From Tanypteryx hageni (taxonomy: Eukaryota > Arthropoda > Insecta > Odonata > Petaluridae), in contig CM054118.1 of assembly GCA_028673005.1 (NCBI GenBank), positions 7,835,082 to 7,899,081 on the forward strand: a stretch of DNA of 64,000 nucleotides, read 5' to 3'. Positions 12,100 to 21,939 of this stretch are shown here, in pieces (the stretch's first letter is position 1; the number at the start of each line of letters is the position of its first letter). The notes beneath the pieces were generated by a model. The model saw nothing but the letters and a program-made list of their open reading frames with translations. It was not told the origin of the DNA and did no database searches. A program made the position numbers and the translations under genes.

Positions 12100-13004
12100 A
12101 CATTCGTTTGCCGCATCGCGGGAAAATAGGCAGGAGGAGAGAGAGAGAGAGAGAGACTGACTGACTCGCTGAGAGAGGGACTCTTTATCGTCTCCGTGCG
12201 CCGCCGTCGAATCCGCCGTCGCCGACGCCGCCGTCGTCGACGGGAGAGAGGAGCGTGGAGAACATCTCCGTCCGGCTCCTCTCCTCTCTCTCTCTTTCAA
12301 TTATTTTTGCGTTTTTTTTAAGAAAAGAAGTTTTCGTCATATCTCTCTTTACGTGCGCTCGTGTTCGGCGAGTGTGATTTTCGCTAAAACGCGGCCCGCG
12401 CCTTCTCTTCCCCCGTGCGGAAATACGCGCGAACGGGGACTCCTCTCCACTTTTCGTTTCCTATCGCCGGGAATTTTTTTCTGATCGCCTGAGGAAAATC
12501 GGCGAAGGAAGCAAGATGAATCGACGTCTCTTTTCTTTTTTTCTTCTCGTCCTTAAAACGGACTCGAGGTTTTTCGAGTTTTCTTTTTAAAATTTCTCCT
12601 CCTCCCCCTCGCGTGTGGATAGGACACGGGAGAAGAAAATAGGGGAAGGTTCCACGTAATTTTCATGCGCGTTGATAACATACATACGTGTATTTTCGGC
12701 GGAATCGAGTTTGAAAACTCTTTTTTGTTTCGCTCTTTTCCTGCTGGGCGGAGGAGTAGTGTGGTCGGTCTTTGCGGAAGTTTTCTCGCGTCGCAAACTC
12801 GATTTAAAAAAAACTATTCTCTCGATCGAAGTGGAGTTTTTTCCCCTTAGTTTCCTTCCGATCTTTTTGAGTGGAGGAAGGATTAGGAAGGGAAAAAGGG
12901 CGGGCTGCGGAGTGAAAAGTAGGAGAGGAAAAGAAGATGATGTCCAGGAGTTCCGTCTTCGGACCCGAGGAGCGGATTTGAAAAGGAGGAAAACGAGGGT
13001 GAGT
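12100..13004 (+). promoter_or_regulatory. CpG-rich block with candidate untranslated first exon and splice donor
   Basis: The block is clearly richer in G+C and CpG than the flanks (for example the CCGCCGTCGCCGACGCC stretch at about 12205-12240). It starts with a (GA)n run near 12138 and ends in an excellent splice donor, GAGG followed by GTGAGT, with the intron starting at 12999. Downstream sequence becomes AT-rich at once, as an intron would. This fits a TATA-less promoter and 5' noncoding exon on the plus strand. I cannot identify the gene, no coding exon follows in a recognisable form, and the start site is unknown. Confidence 0.4.
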
Positions 13005-14647
13005 ACGCCAGATGTGAGAGCATGCCCTATTTTCTAATTTTTCCGAAAGTTTATCTTTTCATCGAGCGTGCGGCAAAACCGTGCGTGAAACCGTGTCAGA
13101 ATTTCGGTAGAGACTTGTCATTTAAGTGAAGTTTGGGCAAACTTTCATGCCTGCTACATCTCCGCGAAACGTGTTAACAGACATGTTTTTCTCTCAGTCG
13201 TTTAGTTGTTTTATGTATCTTTAGGCAAAAATGCGAGGAATAATTCTGAAACAATTGTCTATTTCTCAAAATTTCGAGATTTAATACGTAAATCTCGTTA
13301 AAACTCCTTGCCGACGGTAAATTATTTCTGTGGATGATTGAGTTTTCGAAAGTTTCGAAACTGTGATTTAATACTACTTGAAAACGTTTTTAAAAATCTC
13401 TTAAAACATCGTAGACGAATATTCTAGTATATTTCCTCAAAGTTAAATAAATACTCGGAATTACATATTTGGTGCGAAATAATTTGATAGATCGTTTTGT
13501 TTTCTCGATTAACCATAATCTATCGCACTCGATGCCTATGGGACAATCTTTATCATGCCCACGTACTATAGACAAAATACGTAGCGCAATACAAAACTTT
13601 TATTAATAGTTCCAATGTAAAAGTGTGTCCTATATCTTCATCGAAATAGGAAAATCGAAAATTTAAATTGAGGTGATATTTTTTGGCATATTTTTTGCTT
13701 TATATTAGTAACCAAAAAGTGTTTTACTTTAATTCTTAGCTCCCGATTTGTAACAAGGCTGAAAACCGAATCGCCTAATGCGTCGCGAGTACCGCATAAT
13801 CTCGGGTGCTTGCTCTCTCGTAGATAAGGCCGTGAGCCGTTTTAGAAATGTTATTCTCTCTTGTAACTGTAATTAATTTAAAAGAAATTTAATTAGACTT
13901 CATTGTCTATACTCATCTGACAAAAAAGTAGCAAGTGTTTGCTCTTCCGAACACCAAATTCAAGATCTCTGTCTTGACATTTCAATATTAATTTTTTGCA
14001 TCGTCAATCTCTACATGAAATTATTGGAAATGAAACAGGTAATGTTAGAAAAGTTCACGAAAAACCATCTTCTATTTCAATAAAACTTTTGCTGAATATC
14101 CTGAGATTCTCTCACCTTGTCCACAGAGCCTCCTTCTCAAATAGAAAATTCTTATTCAAATGAAAATTCTTATTCAATCTTGGGTAGAACGTAAGAGAAA
14201 TTAGATCGGAAGAAAGTCATTCCGCTTTCCAGATTGGTACGGATTTCTCCATATTTACAGGGATCTTATAGATTATGCAAACGGCAATCTAGTCAATTGG
14301 AATCATTCGAAAATCTAATCCATTGTGGACTCAGAATTAAAATTCGGATTCGTTCATGTAAAAACCTAAATTATCTAAATAATTAAATTTATTCGTTATG
14401 TGTGACGATATCTGAGCTCATCTTTAAAATTGTAGAAAAATCAATCCTATTTTTTTATTCAAAGACTTGTTGAAAATTTGTGTTAGCGATACCGAATTAA
14501 ACCAAGATATTGTTGGAGACTAACGTATGTACTTAAAAAAGTATAAACTATTTGGAACCTCTGCACAATTTGTTGAAGATTAATGTAATTTTCTAGAAAT
14601 GATATCATGTCTAAAACCATTGCAAGACAAGCTCAAAGTTTCCATTT
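13005..14647. other. AT-rich DNA, possible intron
   Basis: It lies downstream of the candidate donor at 12999 and shows no recognisable exon, RNA gene or repeat. If the upstream block is a first exon, this would be the start of a long intron. Confidence 0.35.
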
Positions 14648-14830
14648 TATTTTTTACTTTCTCCATACGTAGTATATGGGAAAGTATAGTTTTAATGAAA
14701 AAAAATCGATTTCGAGATTTCAACGGAAATACACGTTTAGAGGTCCCCTGAACACGTGTTGACCATTTTCTCGATGATGTGTGTGCGTGTGTACATTTTT
14801 ATGAAAGTTGATTAGTTTTTGGTAAAAATC
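14648..14830 (+). repeat. Dispersed-repeat-like block with ACTTTC...GGGAAAGTA hairpin
   Basis: The block opens with a hairpin: TACTTTCTCCATACG is followed after three bases by TATATGGGAAAGTA. It continues through CGATTTCGAGATTTCAACGG and a GTGTGTGCGTGTGTAC run. This layout resembles a dispersed repeat seen in many arthropod genomes. Only one copy is present here, so the repeat status is inferred. Confidence 0.4.
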
Positions 14831-15850
14831 GGTCAACCGGAAGTGTTTACCCTTGTCACTTAACCGTTATTTTAAAATATTTGCTTTAATATTTGATAAA
14901 TGTATTAGAATAAAATTTGTAGGATGTTTAATTTTATACAACCTTTGTTTGAAACCTTTTTCTATATAATGCATTGTTTAAGATAAGATAAGATATCTTA
15001 TATTTTAACTGCCATCACCACGCCACCTACCGACGACTATTGTTAACAATTGACGCTTAGTTACGTCTTAGTAACGCTCCTTTTTCTTTTCTTAATTGTT
15101 GGAGCTTTGTGGCTATATCAAATATCAGAAGGCTATGGTTTGAGTTTATTTCTGTTCTTTGTAAAGTCTAAATTTTTTTCGCAGTTTCTTAAAATATTTG
15201 TTATTATGTAACCCATTTGGAATTTTTAGAAATATTACAGATATGGAGAAAGTCATGTGGTGGCCACATCAGATATTTTAGCCCAAACTAAACGTTCCTC
15301 TATATAATCTTTTAATGACCTAATAAAAACACTTTTTATTTTGTATGCCATAAATGAGTAATGATGTCGTTCAAAAAAGGTGTTAACATAAATTAGCCTA
15401 AAATTCCAATGTTTTAAATCCCAGCTCTATCACTTAAAGCAAAAAATATTTCAACACCATACACCGTATTAGTTGGATAATTAATTGATCCCTGGTTGCA
15501 AACTAAAACATTGGGTCGTTGCCGTCCCCAACCAGTTACATCTTGCGCCGTTCGGCGATCACATAAAAATGTGAAGGATATCCTCTTAATTAGGTAACTT
15601 TCCTTCCAGATTTAAAAAATTCAAACACTATAAAAATGAAACAATCACCGGTTCCATACTTTCAAAAACGGAATGTTTTTCATTTCTCGAGATTTTAAGT
15701 TAAAATTATATTTGTTGTCCTGAAGTGCCCCTGCCGAACCACTTTAAAACAACTTTTTGGGGTTACCTGAGAAATGATAACAAAAAAAGAAAAGTAACAG
15801 CAGCGTTACTTAATTATTCTCCCACTTTCAGGACATCGTGTGGAAGGGAA
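14831..15850. other. AT-rich DNA, no gene seen
   Basis: Nothing was recognised beyond a short GATAAGATAAGATATCTTAT self-complementary stretch near 14983-15002. Confidence 0.4.
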
Positions 15851-16104
15851 CGTGCTTTAAAAAAGATGTGCTCTCGCAACTAAAAATATGCACCTCTTTT
15901 CGCGAGAATATCTTTTTTGTTTTCCTTCCGTTCCATTTCCCTCATTCACTCCGGGTTCAGGTTGCCATGGCGAGCGAGACGATTCCCGTCCCATTCGGCT
16001 AAAAAAAGGAAAAGGGCATTTTCTCGCGTAGTCGCAAGATGTCGCACGACACAAAGGGCGAAAAAAATCGGCCATCATCCCCCTCTTTCTATTCCTCCCC
16101 ATCT

Positions 16105-16165
16105 ACGCTCCACGAGGTCACGTGTATATAAGCGGGTGTGAAAAAATGACCATCTTTGGACGTCG
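16105..16165 (+). promoter_or_regulatory. Candidate core promoter with E-box and TATA box
   Basis: CACGTG at 16119-16124 abuts TATATAAG at 16125-16132. A possible initiator CCATCT lies about 25-30 bases downstream near 16150, and the sequence then becomes GC-richer with CpG (to about 16210). The flanking 15850-16110 segment is also GC-richer than its surroundings. This is a plausible RNA polymerase II promoter on the plus strand. No recognisable coding exon follows, so function is unproven. Confidence 0.4.
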
Positions 16166-16249
16166 TGTCGTTGTAGCTAGGAGGGAACTCGACGAGGACG
16201 ACGATTTCGAATGAAAACATACGAATGAATCCGGTTCTTTGGTTCGGAA

Positions 16250-17790
16250 AGGAATCGGTTATTTATTTTTAGTCCGAGGAAATGCAATTCCGTGTCGTGG
16301 TTTTGCTTTATTTATTTTTTTCCCTCTCCGTCATTATTTCGCCAGACGCGCGACCGATCGACCCGAATTGTGCGATTTTTTTGTGAAGGTTTTAAAAAAG
16401 TAGAGGCTTCGCAAATAAAAAATGCGCCAAAACAGAATGGCGAAGAATTTCTCTCCCGAAACATTTATAAATTATTGGATAAAACTATCACAGAAACCAT
16501 ACTCAAACTCAATCGGTGGTCCTAATTTAGCTATCTCCTTCAACAGGCAGCGAATAACTTCGGTCTGACGCAATTCATACAGTCCGGTATATTTTTTATA
16601 TTATTTCGCGATGTTGACGCGACGATATTTTTACGTTTCCACATTTTACGTCGGACGATAGCGTCGCTTTTGTGTTTTTTCCATTCATAATTCGAGAGAG
16701 AATTCGTTCACTCAGTTAAGTTTCGAAATTTAATGGTAATTCGTAAATAAACCTATGATTTAGGACGCAATGTGAATAATTAGGATTAATTTATTCTATG
16801 AAAAAATACTAATTGCGCAGTTGGTTCTAATTTTGGATACATTGGGAAATTGGATGAGTATGGCTAAAATTCTACGCCCCAATAATTGTATTATAATTGT
16901 GTTTTACCTCTGATTAAATGATATTCACGAATTAATTATGCGCTTATCTCGCAGTCATAATAATTTTGAGTAAACTATTTCAAATAAATTCCAAATAAAA
17001 ATCGTCCGCAATCGGCAATAATTGGCCGATCGTCCATTCTTATAAATCCCATTTGTTTCACACAAATTTTAAGGTGGGCTCAGCAATTCAAATGCTAACG
17101 GTTTTCAAATGCGTAGAACGAAACACAATCGTAGATATATCTCGAATATTAATCGATTTTTACTTCCTCGCACACAAAGTATACGGTATCCTGGTCGAAA
17201 AAACGTTCACTCCGAGATTTTGATGAATACGCATATTTTAAATACCCATGTCCGAAAAAGAAGTGGTTTTGCTATTCCGTCTGTCTGTACTTGCGCGGCT
17301 CTAGGGTAGGGATGGACCAACTTTTATAGCTGAGGCGAATGCTTAGGCGGGAATTGGAAATGCCCGAAAGGCTGAGTAGGGTCCTATTAGTTAAACTCTA
17401 TGATAAATACAATTAAAGCTTAATGAATTCCATAGCAAATGCTTCGCGACCATAATTCTTAACCAACAAGTATGGAATTGTCCGTATTAAATTTAAAGGC
17501 TCGTATTCATAATGGCTTCTCTGACCGTAGTTTTTGGCCACCTCTAGGGGCTGAACGATTCAACAGAGTCGGTACAAATCCCTCATTTTTACATAGTATC
17601 ACCCGGTTTATAAGACTTCGAAATGAACCATATAGTGCAACAGTAGAGGGTAGTTTACTCTTGTCGATTTTCGCAAAATGTTGATTTACTGATGATAGAA
17701 CAAATGATTTCAATTAAAATTTTCCAAGCTAAAGATCTTCCGGTCTTACACTATATTGCATCATCCATATTCCTCGAAATATAACATTAC
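16250..17790. other. AT-rich DNA, no gene seen
   Basis: Short frames at 16292-16525, 17109-17309 and 17472-17684 have no recognisable domain. A CCGTCTGTCTGTAC stretch near 17276 resembles the GACAGAC-type repeat tails found elsewhere, in inverse orientation. Confidence 0.4.
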
Positions 17791-17794
17791 TAGC

Positions 17795-17822
17795 TGAAAT
17801 TACCCGGCGTTGCTCGGGTTAT
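17795..17822. repeat. ACCCGGCGTTGCTCGGGT quasi-palindrome
   Basis: The sequence GAAATTACCCGGCGTTGC followed by TCGGGTTA is an imperfect palindrome that recurs widely near retrotransposon debris in animal genomes. Only one copy is seen here and no coding part is attached. Confidence 0.35.
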
Positions 17823-18383
17823 TAAGTCAAGACAAAAAAGTAAGTAAGATTTGAGAATAAAACCAAGTAATGGAACCAGGCTAATTTTTATTGTAATGGT
17901 TAACGGTATGCAGTATTTCTTGTCTTCACATTTATTACCAAAATAAATAAAATTTCCCCACAAATTTGGTGACTGTATATTTTTATCAAACAATCATAAT
18001 AAACAATCGATGGGACCACTTTTTAAAATATACTTATTTCACTCGAATTGATTTCCAGTGGAAGAAACTGCATCATAGTATGTGGTCACGAATATCAAAA
18101 ACATTAAAAACTTGGGCAGGAATTCCAAGCTCTAGGGATGCAACCGGTGGAAACACGTTTGAAGATATATTCAAATTTAGCTTAACCATACGTTATCCCA
18201 TGCAAAGGTTGATTTTGTGTGTCTAATTTGTCACGTGAATACTTTAATGTTAAACCTTCGAAACAAAATGAGTTCTCGGACTTTGAAATTGAACTTGACG
18301 ATAAAAAGTATGATGGTATGACATGGAAATCTAATAAGCATAATTGACTTAATTTCCAAACATTACCAAACGTTCCTTAATTA

Positions 18384-18524
18384 GGCAATCGATGTTTACA
18401 TTAACATTTATTATTTTATGTATTGTATTGTAAAGTTTTACGATTAATATAATTACGCAAGCGATGTTTACATTAACATTTACTATTTTATGTATTGTAA
18501 AGTTTTACCATTAATATAATTATG
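18384..18524. repeat. Two-copy tandem duplication of about 70 bp
   Basis: A unit beginning GCAATCGATGTTTACATTAA (18384-18455) is repeated directly as GCAAGCGATGTTTACATTAA (18458-18524). The second copy lacks one TGTAT pentamer. The duplication lies directly upstream of the hAT element at 18533. Confidence 0.85.
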
Positions 18525-18532
18525 TATTAACG

Positions 18533-18849
18533 CAGGGGTGGGCAAACCGCGGCCCGCGAGGGCATTTTATGTGGCCCGCGATGCCATTATGAAAGCGAAC
18601 CATAATATAAAATAGAGATAATTTCATATTTGTAGTTTAAATTAATGCCGGAAAACCTTCTCCAGTGATGTTATGGGGATAACATATTATTTATTATTGA
18701 TTTTCACTAACAGAATCCCTCGCATTACCTCACATTACTAACGATGTGAACCCTAACGTGGCCCGCCAAAGCATTTTCATCTGTTTATGCGGCCCGCCTA
18801 AGAAGCTGCAACTGTTAACGCGGCCACGTAAAAAGTTTGCCCACTCCTG
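18533..18849. mobile_element. Non-autonomous hAT element (MITE) with 8-bp target duplication
   Basis: The element is 317 bp. It begins CAGGGGTGGGCAAACCGCGG and ends with the inverse GTTTGCCCACTCCTG, so the 15 bp termini match at 14 positions. It is flanked by identical 8 bp direct repeats, TATTAACG, at 18525-18532 and 18850-18857. An 8 bp duplication and CAGnGGTG-type ends with GGCCCGC blocks are diagnostic of the hAT superfamily. It has no transposase frame and would depend on an enzyme supplied elsewhere. The perfect duplication suggests a fairly recent insertion. Confidence 0.93.
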
Positions 18850-19029
18850 TATTAACGTCTTAATTAATATTCTCATGGATAGATGCACCGAAGCCATTAA
18901 AGCAGCAATAAAATTATGTGGATTATGTCGATACTATTAGCCAAAACGTAAACAATAAACAACATCTTGGTTACCGAACAAACATAAGTAGATGTATCGA
19001 TTTATGTTGCGAGAAATCTTACAATGTTT

Positions 19030-19900
19030 CAATGGTCAAGGGTCATCATCATTATAGGTAGTCTCTCCGTAGATAGGTCCGTGATTATTCATGGTTAAAC
19101 CTGGTTCTCCGTATACTCCTATTTTCCGCTGTCCTCTTCATATCTTGATAACTCTCTTTCCCTTTCAAATCGTCTATCAGCTGAAACCTTTTCCTGCCTC
19201 TTTCCCTTTTTCCATCTAGTTTTCCTTCTAACACGTCTTTAATCATAATCTCTCTCCTCAGGTAATGTCCAACCCAGTTAGCCTTCCTCTTTCCTATAGT
19301 CTGTATAATCATTTGCTTCTCTCCTAGTCTTCGTAGCACTTCATCGTTTTTCATCCTATCCGTCCATTTTATCTTCAGCATTCTCCTCCAAGTCCACATT
19401 TTAAAGCTTTCCAAGTATTTGATGCCAATATTCCTTAGCGTCCATGTTTCTGCCCCGTACAAAGCTATACTCTATACATAGCATTTTATAAACTTCTTGC
19501 GGATATCTTCCCTTTTATTCCCCGTAAGTAGGTGTTTCTTTCTTCTGAAAGCCGCTTTTGCTTTTTCTATTCTAGTCCTGACCTCATCCGAACATTTTGC
19601 TTCTCTTGATATGATGCTCCGAAGGTATTTATAGTCTGAAACTTGTTCTAAAGGCTTTCCTTCAATACTTCTGTTCAGATTCTCTTCTTTGCCCTATATT
19701 CGAATGACCTTGGATGTTTCTGTATTTATTTCCATAGCGTATTTTCTACCTGTTATTACTAGTCTATTTATCATTTTCTGACGTTCATCTTCCTTTCTTG
19801 CTACAAGTACTTGATCATCCGCGTATTTGACAGTTCTTATAATCCTTCCTCCAATTTTTAAATCTCCTGTGCCTTCTAACGCTTCTTGCATTAAGATAAC
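19030..19900 (-). pseudogene. Non-LTR retrotransposon reverse-transcriptase fragment (RTE-like group)
   Basis: One reading frame on the minus strand from 19891 to 19085 encodes the second half of a reverse transcriptase. It contains VKYADDQVLVA, the polymerase active-site box C (YADD at 19814-19825), then an SDYKYLRSIIS block, then a YGAETWTLR motif and a Trp/Arg-rich tail with RREIMIKDVLEGKLDGKRER. Tails of this kind mark the RTE-like endonuclease/reverse-transcriptase group. Two in-frame TAG codons interrupt it, at 19694-19696 and 19472-19474, without frameshifts. The polymerase 5' half and endonuclease are missing. The two stops and the truncation make it a dead copy, but the intact frame suggests modest age. 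Confidence 0.88.
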
Positions 19901-21660
19901 AACGTTCTAATATTCCTTAAAAACAGTTTGACTCACTTTAAAAGTATTCATATACTATGTTTAATCCATTTGTACCCTTTATCTTGGCGTTGGCTATTAT
20001 TCCTCTACGGCGCGACGCGGCGTGGATTTTCCTTGCATTAATGTTTACGTGGCTATCTCTTTTTGAAGAGTACAACAACTGAGAAATTTAGCTTTGTTGC
20101 CGCCTGAAAAATGTTAATAAATTTTTCGCTTAAAGGACACTTTCGAGCAATTTAATATATAATACGACAAAAAATTAACAGAATTCAAATATTTCGTCTT
20201 TCATGCGTAAAATAAACCATTTCTCGTGATCATAAGTACGTTTAGGTATATTTATATCCACATCAGTGAAGGGCTGCATAGCATTTTGGGGTTTACCCAC
20301 ATGCATTCTTATGTAAATAGTATTTCGTTGACCCCACGGGGAATGAAAGACCCCACGGTCTGGAAACCTAGACAAAAACCTTTCCTTGGTCCGTAGCATG
20401 GCTCATGAAAATTTGAATTCGTCGACTCCTACGGCGTCCGAGTTATTAGCGCACAAACATTCTTTTTTATATATTAGATAATTTTATAATACCCCGAGTT
20501 TTACGCACAGCTACCGCAAAATCTGTCAGTTAATGTCATCAGTGAAAGTATTGTATGGGAGAAAAAGTATGCATATGAGAAATTCCTGTTTCGCCGTCTT
20601 TTTTCCTTAACTCTAGGACAGCAGCCGACCTTATCGCGACCACTTTAATCCCATCCATCTACCAAAAAAATATAAATTTGAATCCGATTATTTAGAGAAA
20701 TCAATACTTTTATTAAAATTAACAATGAAATAATATTATGCAATTAAATTAAAACTTAAAAAAATTAAAATACTAAAACTAATACACATACTCCGTTCCA
20801 TCTCCGCTGGCCCCATGAAAACCTTTCACGACCCACCTCAGCTCTGGGGAGCGCTACTCCGGGACGATTAATACAGATTCGGCGTGATTTATTGGCCAAG
20901 CTTATATCCCGAGCCAGTATATTAGGCGGGAGCCGAATCGTGACGTTCGGACGCACTCACGCACACAGACAGAAGGAAGCTAGGTGCCCCAATTGGTTCA
21001 TTCTTCGTTTTCTTTTTTAACGAAATGCACACAGGACACAATAAGATAGGCAAACAGGCACACGTTGTTCGCCGTTCCGAGAGGTCGGGAGTGCAGTACA
21101 TTCGCGTAATTTCCCGTGAACACACACACACGCGATGCAGCACTAAGGTAACAGGGGCAAAACCCCCGCAGCTGAGGTGATTAGAACGGCGGTACGCAGC
21201 AGTGAGGCCCCGTGTTAAAGTGGCGTGAATGGGAAAAATATATTTTCCCTTTCTTACGTTCAACTCACGGTAAATATGATCGTTGGCGGCGACCGGACCA
21301 GGCGACGGAGTTGTTTATTCGGTTATGGTTTGCAGAGCAAGAGCTATTCTCTCGCCCGTAGCGCAAAATGTTAAGAGCGTTGGTCATTTTATAATCAAAT
21401 TAATATTAGATAAACCTCGATCGTTAGAAGCCGGGTTGTTTCAACAAATTTTTGAACAACGTACATTTTTTATGATCAATAATTACGGCCATTTCGTGTG
21501 GTCAAAAATAATAAACCCTTAATAATTAGTCCGTCCTGGTTTTTTGTGCGCGCATCATAAATTCGTGCTATTAACTCATTAAATATGGTTATTTCTTACC
21601 AGCAATACTGAGTTGAATGCTATAATGCTGAATTTATCAATAAAAATTTGTGTGTGCGCG
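19901..21660. other. Unassigned DNA with a GC-richer segment
   Basis: The segment 20770-21300 is richer in G+C and CpG than its surroundings and carries a (CA)n run near 21121. A 113-codon minus frame there (20922-21263) has no recognisable domain. The remainder is AT-rich without a clear feature. Confidence 0.4.
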
Positions 21661-21664
21661 TATG

Positions 21665-21670
<6 letters not shown>

Positions 21671-21724
<54 letters not shown>
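21671..21724. repeat. (TA)n microsatellite
   Basis: About 27 TA units directly abut the Penelope-like repeat that starts at 21725. The same junction occurs at 36.4 and 56.8 kb. Confidence 0.97.
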
Positions 21725-21725
<1 letters not shown>

Positions 21726-21932
21726 CAGCTTACGGAAAAGGAAAGGTAAAATAGATATATGGATGTCAACAAGGTGATGGGATGAGGAAACTCAGTGAAC
21801 ACTCACCAATCAGACGACTTCAGGTTGGCGAGGCCCCGGGGATGTCGAAGCGACACACGTAAAAGAACACTAAAACACAGAAACATCACAAACGTAGAAG
21901 CTTTCGGAACTACTCCTTCATCAGCTGCAGAG
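21725..21932 (-). mobile_element. (TA)n-linked Penelope-like tail repeat, copy 1
   Basis: This segment is the reverse complement of 56590-56800 with only scattered differences, including the GCCCCGGGGATGTCG core and ACTTACGGAAAAGGAAAGG next to the (TA)n. Near one end it holds a hammerhead-like core on the minus strand (annotated separately). Short repeats with such a core are typical of the terminal parts of Penelope-like retroelements, so I assign it there by inference. No reverse-transcriptase or GIY-YIG frame is attached. Confidence 0.65.
21893..21929 (-). ncRNA. Hammerhead-ribozyme-like motif in the (TA)n-linked repeat, copy 1
   Basis: Read on the minus strand it has CUGAUGA (21924-21918), a short stem-loop AGGAGUAGUUCC, then GAAA (21905-21902). 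A minimal helix III made of AGCU follows, and a U at the expected cleavage position. The helix I strands are UGCAG (21929-21925) and CUACG (21897-21893), which pair with one C-A mismatch. One unpaired base lies between CUGAUGA and helix II, a departure from the strict consensus but shared by the other copies here. Activity is unknown. Confidence 0.5.
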
Positions 21933-21939
21933 TGAGAGT

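Noticed and set aside
11020..12129. 369-codon ORF, the longest frame in the window
   Set aside because: Its composition follows the CT-rich DNA, overlapping frames are open on both strands, and no domain is visible.
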